Source: Phenylobacterium sp.
GTDB taxonomy: Bacteria; Pseudomonadota; Alphaproteobacteria; Caulobacterales; Caulobacteraceae
NCBI RefSeq assembly: GCF_019636135.1
Contig: NZ_JAHBYD010000014.1
Span: 1-64,000 of the forward strand
DNA: 64,000 nt
Reading direction: 5' to 3'
A program made the translations under genes and the position numbers. A model generated the notes under the pieces. It saw only the letters and a list, made by a program, of their open reading frames with translations. It did no database searches and was not told the DNA's origin. Shown piece by piece: positions 51,612-61,584 of the stretch (the first letter of the stretch is position 1; every line of letters begins with the position of its first letter).

Positions 51612-52808
51612 TCAGAGGCCGAGCTGGCGGGCGATGATGTTCTTCTGGATCTCGGTCGTGCCGCCGTAGATCGTCTGGGCGCGCGTGAAGAAATAGCTCG
51701 CCGTCCCCGGCGCGGCGAAGGCCGGGATGTCCTCCAGCCCCTCGCGCCAGTCCGCGCCGCGCCGGTCGGCGAAGAACGGCTGGGCGTAGGGGCCGGCCAG
51801 TTCCAGATAGCGCTCGGTGATCGTCTGCGCCGTCTCGGTGGCGGCGATCTTGATGATCGAGGCCTCGTCGCCCGGAGCCTCGCCGTTGGAGAGCGGCGCC
51901 AGCGCCCGCAGCGTCGTCATCTCCAGCCCCAGCAGGTCGATCTCCGCCTCGGCCGTGCGGCGGCGGAGCGCAGAGCCGTCCGCGGTCAGTTCGTCGCCCC
52001 AGGGCGCATCGGCCGAGGCGCGGCGCAGCGCCTCCAGTTGACGCCGCTTGCCGGCCACGTGCGCGTAGGAAGTGCGCTCATGGTTCAGCAGGTGGCGGGC
52101 GTAGGTCCAGCCCAGCCCCTCGTCGCCGATCCGGTTCTCGACCGGGACCCGCACGCCGGTGAAGGTCACGGTGTTCAGGTGGTGGCCGCCGTCGATGGTG
52201 ACGATCGGCGTCACCTCGATGCCGGGCGTCGCCATGTCCATGCAGAGGAAGGTGATGCCCGCCTGCTTCTTGCCCTCGTCCGAGGTGCGCACGAGGCAGA
52301 AGATCCAGTCGGCGTAGTGGCCGTTGCTGGTCCAGGTCTTCACCCCGTCGACGATGTAGTGGTCGCCGTCGCGCACGGCGCGGGTGCGCAGCGATGCGAG
52401 ATCGGAGCCGGAATCGGGTTCGGAATAGCCCTGCGCCCAGAACGTCCGCGCGTGCAGGATGTCGTCCAGCCAGCGGTCCTTCTGCGCCTGGGTCCCGAAG
52501 GTGTAGATCACCGGCGCCACGTAGAGCAGGCCCATCGGCGAGACGTTGGGCGCGCCGGCGCGCTCCAGCTCCTCGTCGAAGATGAAGCGCTCGGCCACCG
52601 TCCAGCCGGTGCCGCCGTAGGCCATCGGCCAGCCGGGCGCGAGCCAGCCCTTCGCGCTCATGGCGCGCTCGGAGGCGACCAGGTCGGCCTTCTCCAGCAC
52701 CTGGCCGTTGGCCAGCTTGGCCAGGATGTCCTGTGGGTATTCCGTCGCGAAGTAGGCGCGGACCATCGCCCGGAAGGCTTCGTCGGATTCACTGAGCTCG
52801 AGGTTCAC
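51612..52808 (-). CDS. Acyl-CoA dehydrogenase
   Basis: 398 aa FAD enzyme. N-terminal helical part, then [19 protein letters not shown] (FAD/substrate loop), [10 protein letters not shown], and the C-terminal [18 protein letters not shown] typical of the family. The text resembles PimC/FadE-type members acting on long, dicarboxylic or ring-derived acyl-CoAs. Its stop is 50 bases from the convergent PhyH2 stop, so it is not in that operon; it may still serve the same pathway. No electron-transfer flavoprotein genes are present here. Confidence 0.92.
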   Translation of the reverse strand: MNLELSESDEAFRAMVRAYFATEYPQDILAKLANGQVLEKADLVASERAMSAKGWLAPGWPMAYGGTGWTVAERFIFDEELERAGAPNVSPMGLLYVAPVIYTFGTQAQKDRWLDDILHARTFWAQGYSEPDSGSDLASLRTRAVRDGDHYIVDGVKTWTSNGHYADWIFCLVRTSDEGKKQAGITFLCMDMATPGIEVTPIVTIDGGHHLNTVTFTGVRVPVENRIGDEGLGWTYARHLLNHERTSYAHVAGKRRQLEALRRASADAPWGDELTADGSALRRRTAEAEIDLLGLEMTTLRALAPLSNGEAPGDEASIIKIAATETAQTITERYLELAGPYAQPFFADRRGADWREGLEDIPAFAAPGTASYFFTRAQTIYGGTTEIQKNIIARQLGL

Positions 52809-52927
52809 GCCAGCTCCCGTCTGCAGCAGAAAAGCTCATTTACGGCGCCCCTCGCGCTGCGTCAGTCCAGTTCCGACTGGCGTCCGGAAGAGTTTTGCGG
52901 TCGGCGGCGGGCGGCTATGGTCGGCGG

Positions 52928-54733
52928 ATGGCGACCGGCTCCGTGCTCACCCTCTCGAACCTGACCGTCGACTTCGACACCCATGACGGCGCGGTCCACG
53001 CCGTCCGCGGCGTCTCGCTGGACGTGGCGCGGGGCGAGACGCTGGGCGTGGTCGGCGAGAGCGGTTCGGGCAAGAGCCAGACCTTCATGGCCGTCATGGG
53101 CCTGCTCGCCCGCAACGGCCGCGCCTCGGGCTCGGCGAAGCTGCACGGCCAGGAGCTGCTGGCCCTGAAGCCCCGCGAGCTGAACAAGGTCCGCGGCTCG
53201 AAGATGACCATGATCTTCCAGGACCCGCTGACGGCGCTGACGCCGCATGTGCGGATCGGCGAGCAGATCGCCGAGCCGCTGCGCCTGCATCTCGGCCTGT
53301 CGGCCGGCGACGCGGAGACGCGCGCCCGCGAGTGGCTGGACCGCGTGCGCATCCCCGACGCGGCGCGCCGCCTGCGCCAGTATCCGCACGAGCTCTCGGG
53401 CGGCATGCGCCAGCGGGTGATGATCGCCGCGGCCATGGCGCCGGGGCCCGAGCTGCTGATCGCCGACGAGCCCACCACGGCGCTGGACGTCACCGTGCAG
53501 GCGGAGATCCTCGACCTGATGGCCGAGTTGCAGCGCGAGACGGGGACCGCGCTGGTGCTGATCACCCACGACATGGGCGTCATCGCCCGCCTCGCCGACC
53601 GCGTCTGCGTGATGAAGGACGGCGCCTATGTCGAGGCGGGTCCGGTGGGCCAGATCTTCGCCGCGCCGGCCACCGACTACACCCGCGCCCTCCTGGCCGC
53701 GATCCCCCGCCTCGACCGCGCCGACCGCGGCGGCCGTCCCGAGATCGCGCCCGTGCCGGATGACGCCGAGCCGATCGTCGAGGGCCGCGAGGTGAAGGTC
53801 CACTTCCCGATCCGCGAGGGCCTGCTGGGCGCGACGAAGACCCTGCGCGCCGTCGACGGCGTGTCGTTCGCCGTGCGCCGCGGCGAGACGCTGGGCATCG
53901 TCGGCGAGAGCGGCTCGGGCAAGTCCACCCTGGCCCGGGCGGTGCTGAACCTGTGGCCCGCCAACGAAGGCGCCGTCACCCTGCTCGGCCGCGACATCAC
54001 CCATGCCGACCGCGACGCCATGCGCGCGGCCCGCAAGGATCTTCAAATCGTCTTCCAGGACCCGCTGGCCAGCCTCGACCCGCGGATGACCGTCGGGACC
54101 TCCATCGCCGAGCCCCTGACCGCCTTCCGCCCCGACCTCGATGCGGCCGCCCGCGAGGACGAGGTCCGCGCGATGATGCGCAAGGTCGAGCTCGATCCCG
54201 GCCTCATCAACCGCTACCCGCACGAGCTTTCCGGCGGCCAGAACCAGCGCGTCGGCATCGCCCGCGCCATGATCCTGCGGCCCCGCCTGGTCATCTGCGA
54301 CGAGGCGGTCTCGGCCCTCGACGTCGGCGTCCGCGCCCAGATCATCGACCTGCTGATCCAGCTCCAGAAGGAGATGGGGCTCTCGATGATCTTCATCAGC
54401 CACGACCTGGCCGTCGTGCGCGAGATCAGCCACCGGGTGCTGGTGCTCTACCTCGGCCGCGTCATGGAGATCGCCGACCGCGACCGCATCTGGCAGGCGC
54501 CGCAGCACCCCTACACCAAGGCCCTGCTCTCGGCCGCGCCGATCCCGGACCCGGCGGTCGAGCGCACCCGCAAGCGGCTGCGCCTGGCCGGCGAGCCGCC
54601 CAGCCCGATGGACCCCAGGGCGGCCTTCCGCTTCGCGCCTTCGCGCCTGCCCGCCGACGGCTCGACGCCGGTCCTGCCGCCGGCGCTCCGGGAAGTGGCG
54701 CCCGGGCATCTCGTCGCGGAGTTCGACACCTAG
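52928..54733 (+). CDS. Double ABC ATPase of a peptide/nickel-type transporter
   Basis: 601 aa with two complete nucleotide-binding domains, as in GsiA/YejF. First: Walker [10 protein letters not shown] (43-51), LSGGMRQR, Walker [14 protein letters not shown]. Second: [30 protein letters not shown]. Each ends with the oligopeptide-transporter C-terminal motif ([29 protein letters not shown]). Energises uptake of peptides or similar solutes. No permease or binding-protein genes are nearby, so its partners are elsewhere. Its last codons are duplicated 186 bases downstream around a palindromic element. Confidence 0.93.
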   Translation: MATGSVLTLSNLTVDFDTHDGAVHAVRGVSLDVARGETLGVVGESGSGKSQTFMAVMGLLARNGRASGSAKLHGQELLALKPRELNKVRGSKMTMIFQDPLTALTPHVRIGEQIAEPLRLHLGLSAGDAETRAREWLDRVRIPDAARRLRQYPHELSGGMRQRVMIAAAMAPGPELLIADEPTTALDVTVQAEILDLMAELQRETGTALVLITHDMGVIARLADRVCVMKDGAYVEAGPVGQIFAAPATDYTRALLAAIPRLDRADRGGRPEIAPVPDDAEPIVEGREVKVHFPIREGLLGATKTLRAVDGVSFAVRRGETLGIVGESGSGKSTLARAVLNLWPANEGAVTLLGRDITHADRDAMRAARKDLQIVFQDPLASLDPRMTVGTSIAEPLTAFRPDLDAAAREDEVRAMMRKVELDPGLINRYPHELSGGQNQRVGIARAMILRPRLVICDEAVSALDVGVRAQIIDLLIQLQKEMGLSMIFISHDLAVVREISHRVLVLYLGRVMEIADRDRIWQAPQHPYTKALLSAAPIPDPAVERTRKRLRLAGEPPSPMDPRAAFRFAPSRLPADGSTPVLPPALREVAPGHLVAEFDT

Positions 54734-54921
54734 GGTCCAGACTCGATCTCTCTGAGGGAATTCAATGACTTCCGCTCATCCCGGCGAATGCCGGGACCCA
54801 GATCCACGCTCGCGGAGGCTGATGGGAGGACCTCGCAGCCCCCGGAACCCCTCCTCTTGCGCCATGCCATCTGGGTCCCGGCATTCGCCGGGACGAGCGG
54901 CATGGACTTCGACACCTAGGG
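54722..54921. mobile_element. Palindromic MITE-like element with 14-bp flanking direct repeats
   Basis: TTCGACACCTAGGG occurs at 54722-54735, where it contains the ABC gene's stop codon, and again at 54908-54921. Between them is a 172-bp segment with long inverted arms, CCGCTCATCCCGGCGAATGC (from 54772) and GCATTCGCCGGGACGAGCGG (to 54900), extending into ACCCAGAT/ATCTGGGT with a single mismatch. The layout looks like an insertion with target duplication. Its left part is shared with 32904-32952. No coding capacity. Confidence 0.6.
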
Positions 54922-55003
54922 CCGCGCCGCTTCCGCAGCGTCCCAATGTGTGCGACAGCCGCACTCGGGGCGCGGGCGCACGTTTGCGACACTAGGGCTA
55001 GAA

Positions 55004-56782
55004 ATGAAGCAGTTCCTGATCACGGCCGCCGGGGTCTTCGCGGGCCTGGTGATCTTCCTCGTGGGCGTCCCGGTCGTGCTGGTCAGCATGGCGCTGGGCG
55101 CCGCCGCCCCGGCGCCGATCCCGGCCAGGACGGTGCTGGAGCTCGACCTGCGCCAGTCGCTCACCGACCAGTCGCCGCGCAACCCGCTCTGGGGCCTGGG
55201 CCGCAACTCCACCTCGGTGATGTCGATCATCGAGACCCTGCGCCGCGCGGAGGGCGACGGGCGCATCAAGGGCCTGCTGGTGCGCCTGCCCGAGGGCGGG
55301 CTGGAGCCGGGCATGGCCGACGAGATCCGCCTGGCGCTGGCCCACTTCCGCGCCGCCGGCAAGCCCGTCTACGCCCACAGCCAGGGCATCTATCCCGCCG
55401 GCATCGTGACCACGACCTACATGCTGGGCCGCGCGTCCGACCAGTTCTGGATGCAGCCGGGCGCCTCGCTGCAGGTGACCGGGATCGCCACCGAGGAGAT
55501 CTTCTTCAAGCGCTTCTTCGACAAGTACGGGGTGAACCCGCAGTACGAGCAGCGCTACGAGTACAAGAACGCCGTCAACGGCTATCTCCATTCCGACTTC
55601 ACCCCGGCGCACCGGGAATCGACGCTGTCGTGGATGGGGTCGGTCTACGCCTCGAACCTGGCCTTCGCGGCCGCCGACCGCAAGGCCGATCCGACCGCAT
55701 TGAAGGCGGCGCTGGAGGCCGGCCCCCACCTCGCCGACGACGCCCTGAAGCTGAAGCTGATCGACCGGATCGGCCAAGTGCGCGAGGCCGAGCAGGCGCT
55801 GCTCGACAAGGCCGGGGACGGCGCCCGCGCGGTCGACTTCGACGACTATGCCGACGACCGCAAGATGAACGCCAAGCCGGTCGGGAACGCGATCGCCCTG
55901 ATCGAAGCCGAGGGGCCGATCGTCACCGGCAGGGACCAGGGCTCGAACCCCTTCACCCGCGGCTCCACCATCTATTCCGACGACCTGGCCGACGCGATCG
56001 TGCGGGCCGGCAAGGCCGACTCGGTCAAGGCCATCGTCCTGCGCGTGAATTCGCCCGGCGGCTCCGACACGGCCTCGGAGCAGATCCTCGACGCGGTCCG
56101 CTTCGCCAAGTCCAAGGGCAAGCCGGTGGTGGTCTCCATGAGCACCTACGGCGCCTCGGGCGGCTACTGGATCGCCTCGGAGGCCTCCGCCATCGTGGCC
56201 CAGCCGACGACGCTCACCGGCTCCATCGGGGTGTTCGGCGGCAAGTTCGCCGTGGGCGAGGCGGCGTCGCGGTTCGGCGTCGACCTGCGGCCGGTGGGCG
56301 TGGGCGGCGACTACGCCGGCGCGTTCGGCCTGGGCCAGCCGTTCACGCCGGCCCAGCGCGCGGCCTTCGCCGGCTGGATGGACCGCATCTACGGCGAGTT
56401 CGTCGCCCGCGTGGCGGCGGGCCGGAAGCTGTCGCCCGACCGCGTGCGCGAGATCGCCAGGGGCCGCGTCTGGACCGGCGCCCAGGCCAGGGGCCTCGGC
56501 CTCGTCGACGAGGTCGGGGGCTTCTACCAGGCCATCGACAAGGCCAAGCAGCTCGCCAGCCTCACGGGCGACATCCCGATCCGCCGGATGACCCCGACCG
56601 AAGGCGCGTTCGAGGCGCTGCAGAACATGCTGGGCGTCTCGGCCCAGTCGGCGCGGACGTTGGCCGCGGCCGCCTGGATCTTCGGCGACCCGCGGGCGCA
56701 GGGCGTGCTGGACCGCGTGGCCGAGGCCAGGCTGCGCGGCCAGGGCCACGGGACCGTCCTCGCCCCGATGCCGATCCGCTAA
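55004..56782 (+). CDS. sppA: Signal peptide peptidase SppA, 67K type
   Basis: 592 aa, the long duplicated form. One N-terminal membrane anchor (about 5-33) holds it in the inner membrane facing the periplasm. The nucleophile is Ser385 in YGASGGYWIAS and the general base is Lys188 in YEYKNAVNGY, the same half-and-half split as in E. coli SppA. It digests cleaved signal peptides. The ATG at 55004 follows a weak AGGGCTAG. Monocistronic, ending in a long inverted repeat shared with the convergent protease gene. Confidence 0.95.
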   Translation: MKQFLITAAGVFAGLVIFLVGVPVVLVSMALGAAAPAPIPARTVLELDLRQSLTDQSPRNPLWGLGRNSTSVMSIIETLRRAEGDGRIKGLLVRLPEGGLEPGMADEIRLALAHFRAAGKPVYAHSQGIYPAGIVTTTYMLGRASDQFWMQPGASLQVTGIATEEIFFKRFFDKYGVNPQYEQRYEYKNAVNGYLHSDFTPAHRESTLSWMGSVYASNLAFAAADRKADPTALKAALEAGPHLADDALKLKLIDRIGQVREAEQALLDKAGDGARAVDFDDYADDRKMNAKPVGNAIALIEAEGPIVTGRDQGSNPFTRGSTIYSDDLADAIVRAGKADSVKAIVLRVNSPGGSDTASEQILDAVRFAKSKGKPVVVSMSTYGASGGYWIASEASAIVAQPTTLTGSIGVFGGKFAVGEAASRFGVDLRPVGVGGDYAGAFGLGQPFTPAQRAAFAGWMDRIYGEFVARVAAGRKLSPDRVREIARGRVWTGAQARGLGLVDEVGGFYQAIDKAKQLASLTGDIPIRRMTPTEGAFEALQNMLGVSAQSARTLAAAAWIFGDPRAQGVLDRVAEARLRGQGHGTVLAPMPIR

Positions 56783-56813
56783 GCGCAGCGTGCGCCGCAG
56801 GCGCCCCTGATTC

Positions 56814-56910
56814 CCACCACGAAGATCACGAAGACCACGAAGAGGTCCGGGAAGCGCGCCGCGCTCAGCTCATCTGCAGCGCCTTCGTGATCTTCGTGGT
56901 CTTGGTGGTT
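56814..56910. repeat. CACGAAG-type inverted repeat between convergent genes
   Basis: CCACCACGAAGATCACGAAG (from 56814) pairs with CTTCGTGATCTTCGTGGTCT (56883-56902), continuing to TGGTGGTT. The arms hold short CACGAAG direct repeats. Similar in build to 4754-4834 and 27564-27778. It could form a bidirectional transcript end. Confidence 0.65.
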
Positions 56911-56933
56911 GAATCGACACTGCGCTGACGCGC

Positions 56934-57935
56934 CTAAGCGGCCGTCCGTCGGCGGGCGCGGATGAAGGTCACCTCGCGGCGGCCGAAGTCGAGGGTGACC
57001 TCCTCGAAGTTCCGGAGCACGTCGATGCCGACCAGCATCGCCGGCCGGTCGTTCAGGCCCCAGAGGTTGAAGATGTGCAACGGGGCGAAGGCCGCGCGGA
57101 TGTTGTCCAGCCCCATGCCGCCCAGGCGCAGGCGCGGCAGGACCGCGAGCGTCGCCGGCGAGGTCTGGCCGGTCGCACTGATCAGCTCGGTCGGCGTCAG
57201 GCGCGCCGCGAGCCCGGGCCGCAGCCGCACCAGCGCGTCCTCCAGCGCCGGGTTGCCGCAGGTGATCTGCGAGCCGGAGTCCAGGAACGCCCGCACGGGG
57301 ATGCCCGCCACGTCGGCGTCGAAGATGACGAGCTGGCCCGAGCGGTACTGCGCCGGCACCACGATGCCCTTCGTCGGGTCGGGGATGCGCGTGTCGATCG
57401 CCCTGCCGATCTGGGCGCCGACGCCCGACGGGCCGATCTCGAACGTGTTGGCGCGGAAGTTGAGCCGCATGCGCCGGTTCTTCAGCACGTCGATGCCGAG
57501 CAGGCCGTCGGCCCCCAGCGCCGACTTCGGGAGCGCCGGCAGCCGCAGGTTCCTCGACTGCACCTGCCCCACCCGCAGCAGCGGCGCCTTCACCAGCGGC
57601 GCGGGCTGCGCGCCCGCGATCCCGTGGACCTCGGCCACGCCGTCCGTCGGAAGACCGCACCGCTCGGCCGTCTCCACGCCCACCACGGTGTGGTTCGCGC
57701 CCGTGTCGACCACGAAGGCGAACGGGCCGTGGTTGGCCAGATGCACCGGCACGGTCATCCGCAGCGCCTGGTCGAACGCGGTCTCCAGCCGCGTGCCCGT
57801 GGCCGGGGCCTCGGCCTGCTCGGCGGCCAGATTGATCGAGAAGACCGGTTCGCGCCTGCCCGCGCACGCCGCCGTCACGCCGCCGAGCCCGAAGGCCAAG
57901 GCGCCCTGAACCGCGCCGCGGCGGGACAGCGTCAT
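56934..57935 (-). CDS. Retropepsin-like aspartic protease, exported
   Basis: 333 aa with two aspartic-protease modules in one chain: FVVDTGANHTV (Asp77) and AFLDSGSQITC (Asp219), each followed by a hydrophobic-Gly flap partner (GADGLLGIDVL; MLVGIDVLRNF). The N-terminus has SRRGAVQGALAFGLGG, twin-arginine-like, and TAAC at 21-24, a possible lipobox, so it may be a Tat-exported lipoprotein. Its ATG overlaps the stop of the TPR-sulfotransferase (ATGA). Substrate unknown; proteolysis of an exported or sulfated partner is speculation. Confidence 0.8.
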   Translation of the reverse strand: MTLSRRGAVQGALAFGLGGVTAACAGRREPVFSINLAAEQAEAPATGTRLETAFDQALRMTVPVHLANHGPFAFVVDTGANHTVVGVETAERCGLPTDGVAEVHGIAGAQPAPLVKAPLLRVGQVQSRNLRLPALPKSALGADGLLGIDVLKNRRMRLNFRANTFEIGPSGVGAQIGRAIDTRIPDPTKGIVVPAQYRSGQLVIFDADVAGIPVRAFLDSGSQITCGNPALEDALVRLRPGLAARLTPTELISATGQTSPATLAVLPRLRLGGMGLDNIRAAFAPLHIFNLWGLNDRPAMLVGIDVLRNFEEVTLDFGRREVTFIRARRRTAA

Positions 57936-59656
57936 TCGCGCGGGTAGCCGAAGGCCTCGACCCACGGCTTGAGCTGCGGTTGCACCGCCGCGAGTTCGGT
58001 CGCGTAGCGCCGCCACGCGCCCACGCCCTCGGCAGAGAGGCCGCGGCTGAGCTGGGCGCCGCTGGGCGTCGCCACCGCGCGGTCCCGCCCCTTTTCGGCG
58101 AAGTCGCGCATCGCGTCGTCCCACGGCAGGCCCAGGAAGTCGCAGACCTCCCGGACCGCGGCGTCGAAGTCCTCGATCAGCGCCTCGTGGCGCACCACGC
58201 GGGTGCGGGCGGCCATCGGCGCGTCCAGCCGCTCGGTGAGCCGCATGGCCGCGTCGTAGTGCCCCGCCGCGCCGGGCAGCGTCAGGAGCTGATAGGCCGA
58301 CCCGCTCATCACGAAGCGGCGGCGATAGCACGACAGCACCACGTCGCGCGGGTCGCGCCGCGCGAACAGGATCTTCGCGTCGGGGAACAGCTTCAGGATC
58401 AGCGGCAGGCGGAAGGTGTTCAGCGGATGCTTGTCGACGAACACCTTGCCGGCGGGGCTCCCGCCCTCGGCCTTCACGCGCTCCCAGTAGGCCTCGCGCA
58501 GCGGCGCCAGCTCGCTCTCGCCGGCCTTCGCCAGCCGGATGAGGTCCTGCGGCTGGCTCAGGAAGGCGCGCTGCGCGGCCTCCAGCGTCTCGCGCTCCTC
58601 CAGCGCTTCCACGTCCGGGTGGCTGGCCAGCACCTGCTCCAGCAGCGTGGTGCCCGAGCGCGGGAAGCCCAGCAGGAAGACGTGGGTCTTCGGCGCGTCG
58701 GCCCGCGCGGCCCCGCCGGCCGACGTCCAGGCGTCGGGCGGGATGTTGTCGAGCTCGGCGATCATGGCGCGGGCGAAGTCGAGGGCGCTGGTGCGCTGCC
58801 CGTAGACCGGCGCATAGGCCCGCCAGAGCTCCATGTTGCAGGCGGCATAGGCCGCGAACGCCTCGGCCGGCAGGTCCATGGTGTCCAGCACGTCGCCCAG
58901 CAGGCCCTGGGCCAGCGCCCGCTGCACCGGCGTCACCCGCTCGTCGGCGATCAGGAGGTCGAGCCGCTGCTTGGCCCGCTCGCCCGCGCCCTCGGCCGCG
59001 TCGGCCGCGGCCAGCACCATCACGGCGTCCGGGAAGTTGGGCTGGGCGTCCAGCACGTCCTCGGCCAGGGGCCGCGCCTCGGCGTGCGCGCCGCGGCGGC
59101 TGAGCAGGTTGGCCAGGCCCTGGACCGCGCCCAGGTTCTCGGGCTGCAACTCCTCGGCGCGGCGGTAGGCGGCCTCGGCCTCCTTCAGCCGGCCCAGGGA
59201 CTCCAGCGCCGCGCCCCGCGCACAGTGCGCGCCGGCGAACTCGGGCGCCATGGCGCAGACGCCCTCGAAGACGCCCAGCGCCTCGCGGTAGCGCTCGATG
59301 CGGGTGAGCACGAGGCCCAGCGCATTGCGCGCGCCGATGTCGTTCGGCGCGATCTCCACCGCCCGGCCCAGCGCCTTCAGCGCGTCGTCGAACCGGCCCT
59401 CCTGCTCGCACTTCAGTGCGACCAGGTTCAGCACCATCGGGTGCTCCAGGCCGCCCTGCCAGGCCTGCTCGGCCATGGCGGAGGCGCGTGCGAAGTCGCG
59501 GGTCTGGGCGGCGGCCTGGATGGCCTGCAACGTCTGCCGGTCGGCGTCGGGGTCACGCGCGCCGGGCGTGGCGGCCGGCGCGGCCTGCGCCGGCTTCGCG
59601 GCCGGCGTGTAGCCGCCCACCTTCACCTTGATCTGTCCGACCTTCCACTCGCTCAA
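57932..59656 (-). CDS. TPR-containing sulfotransferase, copy 1
   Basis: About 574 aa. N-terminal half: tetratricopeptide repeats (for example ALKALGRAVEIAPNDIGARN). C-terminal half: PAPS-dependent sulfotransferase with FLLGFPRSGTTLLEQVLASH (5'-phosphosulfate loop) and FARRDPRDVVLSCYRRRF (3'-phosphate site), the same fold class as protein-tyrosine sulfotransferases. The TTG at 59656 is chosen because MSEWKVGQIKVKVGG then lines up with MSNWSSGKFTVRVGG of the next gene. Coupled to the protease gene downstream. Confidence 0.85.
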   Translation of the reverse strand: MSEWKVGQIKVKVGGYTPAAKPAQAAPAATPGARDPDADRQTLQAIQAAAQTRDFARASAMAEQAWQGGLEHPMVLNLVALKCEQEGRFDDALKALGRAVEIAPNDIGARNALGLVLTRIERYREALGVFEGVCAMAPEFAGAHCARGAALESLGRLKEAEAAYRRAEELQPENLGAVQGLANLLSRRGAHAEARPLAEDVLDAQPNFPDAVMVLAAADAAEGAGERAKQRLDLLIADERVTPVQRALAQGLLGDVLDTMDLPAEAFAAYAACNMELWRAYAPVYGQRTSALDFARAMIAELDNIPPDAWTSAGGAARADAPKTHVFLLGFPRSGTTLLEQVLASHPDVEALEERETLEAAQRAFLSQPQDLIRLAKAGESELAPLREAYWERVKAEGGSPAGKVFVDKHPLNTFRLPLILKLFPDAKILFARRDPRDVVLSCYRRRFVMSGSAYQLLTLPGAAGHYDAAMRLTERLDAPMAARTRVVRHEALIEDFDAAVREVCDFLGLPWDDAMRDFAEKGRDRAVATPSGAQLSRGLSAEGVGAWRRYATELAAVQPQLKPWVEAFGYPRE

Positions 59657-59719
59657 CGCCGTAATCCCCAGACTTCGATTTCGTCCGGAACCTAGCAGGC
59701 CGCGTGCCAACGCGCGCGT

Positions 59720-61492
59720 CTAGATGGATGGCGCGTCGGGGTAGGCGGCGAGAGCGGGGCCGAGCGCGGCCTTCAGCGGCTCCAGGAACGGCTCGAAATG
59801 GCGCCAGTGCTCGGCCGCGTCGGTGAAGATGGGCTTGCGTACCTGCTCCGAGCTCGCCGTCCGCACCGCGCGGTCGTTCTCGTAGAATTTCAGGCAGTTG
59901 GCTTCGAACGGCAGGCCGCAATGGTCCAGAAGCCGGCGCGTCTCGCCCTCGGGATCGGCCACCATCCGCTCGTAGATCACCCGATGCACGCGGCCCGGCA
60001 GCACCGCGTCGATGTGCGCCATCAGTTCCACGTAGTCGCGGTAGTAGCGGCCGAGATCGGTCTGGTCGTAGCTGAACGCCTGTCCCACGGCGAAATGCTG
60101 TTTGTAGCCCGAGAAGCAGCAGCCCAGCGGATGGCGGCGCGCGTCGACGATCTTCGCGTTCGGCAGGATCAGGTGGATGAAGCCCGCGTGGATCCAGTTG
60201 TTGGGCAGCTTGTCGATGAAGAACGGCCGCCCGAGCTTGCGGTGGACCTGGGCGCGATCGAGGTATGCCTCGCCCAGCGCCCGCAGTTCGCCGGGCGGCA
60301 GCGCCGCCAGCACGTCGGGATAGACGCCCTCGGCCTCGCGGCGCGCCGGGCCGGCCAGCTTCGCCGCGAGATTGGGCAGATGCGGCAGTTCGTGGGTCCC
60401 CTCCACCTGGCTGTGGCTGGCGAGGATCTGCTCCACCAGGGTCGAGCCCGAACGGGGCAGCCCCAGGATGAAGATCGGGTCGGGGCGCGGGCTCCCCTGC
60501 CCGGCCCTCGCGGCCAGGAACGGCACGCTCAGCACCGCCTTCGTGCGCCGCATCTGGATCGTGGTCTCGTCGGCCACGTAGTCCACCCGCGGCCGCTGGA
60601 GCGCATTGCCGCGCTCGTAGTGCGCGAAGGCCTCGGCGTAGCGGCCGGCGTCCTCGTGCGCCTTGCCCAGCGCGAAGTGCAGTTGCAGCCGGTCGACCTC
60701 GGCCAGCCGGCCGCCCAGCGCGCGCTCCATGGCCGCCACGTCCTCGGGCGGGAAGGTCACGGTCTTGAGGTTGGCCAGGCTCCACCACGCCTCGCCCAGC
60801 CCCGGCGACAGCGCGATCGCGCGGCGATAGGCGGCCACCGCCTCGGCCTGCCGCCCGACGGTCTTCAGCACATGGCCATAGCTCATCAGGGTGAGCGGCT
60901 GGTCCGGATCGGCCTCCAGCACCGAGGCGTAGCCCGCGACCGCGCCCGGATCGTCGCCCAGCCTCAGCAGCGACGAGGCCTTGAGGTGCCGGTAGACCGG
61001 ATTGGCCGGATCGGCCGCCAGCAGCGTCTCGGCCTCGGCCAGCGTCTCCTCCACCTTGTTCCGCCAGTTCAGCACCATGGCGTAGGCGTAGCGCGCCGAG
61101 GTGAAGCCGGGCGCGAGCGCCAGGCAGCGGGCGAGCAGGTCCTCGGCCTCGGCGTTGCGCCCCGCCCGCGCGCAGAGGTCGCCCAGCATCCACAGCGCGT
61201 GGACGTCGCTGGGCCGCGCCGCGACCACCTCGCGGAGCGCGGCATGCGCCTCGGCGAAGCGGCCCGCCACGAGGGCGTCGGCGCAGCGCACGAGCGCGGG
61301 ATCGGAGACCGTGGCCCGCATCTCCCGCGCATAGGCCGCATCGGCCCCGGCCACGTCGCCGGCCAGCCGCAGCCGGTCGCCCTCGGCCCGATGCCGCGCC
61401 GCCGCGGCGAGGTCGGCGGAGGTCGCGGCGGGCGGCGACGGCGCGAGGCCGCCCACGCGCACCGTGAACTTGCCGCTCGACCAGTTGCTCAT
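59720..61492 (-). CDS. TPR-containing sulfotransferase, copy 2
   Basis: 590 aa, same architecture as the neighbouring gene. TPR region about 30-280 (AVAAYRRAIALSPGLGEAWW and similar), sulfotransferase region about 330-580 with FILGLPRSGSTLVEQILASH and DARRHPLGCCFSGYKQHF. Second PAPS-binding Arg/Ser pattern slightly different, so the two copies may have separate targets. ATG at 61492 lies between a terminator hairpin and the TPR part. Two TPR-sulfotransferases behind a TBDR suggest sulfation of a protein or peptide in this locus. Confidence 0.88.
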   Translation of the reverse strand: MSNWSSGKFTVRVGGLAPSPPAATSADLAAAARHRAEGDRLRLAGDVAGADAAYAREMRATVSDPALVRCADALVAGRFAEAHAALREVVAARPSDVHALWMLGDLCARAGRNAEAEDLLARCLALAPGFTSARYAYAMVLNWRNKVEETLAEAETLLAADPANPVYRHLKASSLLRLGDDPGAVAGYASVLEADPDQPLTLMSYGHVLKTVGRQAEAVAAYRRAIALSPGLGEAWWSLANLKTVTFPPEDVAAMERALGGRLAEVDRLQLHFALGKAHEDAGRYAEAFAHYERGNALQRPRVDYVADETTIQMRRTKAVLSVPFLAARAGQGSPRPDPIFILGLPRSGSTLVEQILASHSQVEGTHELPHLPNLAAKLAGPARREAEGVYPDVLAALPPGELRALGEAYLDRAQVHRKLGRPFFIDKLPNNWIHAGFIHLILPNAKIVDARRHPLGCCFSGYKQHFAVGQAFSYDQTDLGRYYRDYVELMAHIDAVLPGRVHRVIYERMVADPEGETRRLLDHCGLPFEANCLKFYENDRAVRTASSEQVRKPIFTDAAEHWRHFEPFLEPLKAALGPALAAYPDAPSI

Positions 61493-61528
61493 GCGCTTCC
61501 TTACCAGTGCGCGGCCCCGAAAACCAAA

Positions 61529-61554
61529 GGGGCGGCGGATTGCTCCGCCGCCCC
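61529..61554 (-). terminator. Rho-independent terminator after the TBDR
   Basis: Perfect 11-bp stem GGGGCGGCGGA/TCCGCCGCCCC with a four-base loop; read on the minus strand it is followed by TTTGGTTTTC. It lies 31 bases past the TBDR stop and would end or attenuate that transcript before the sulfotransferase genes. Confidence 0.75.
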
Positions 61555-61584
61555 CGAAGGCCATCTCTGAGATCTGTCGCGCGA

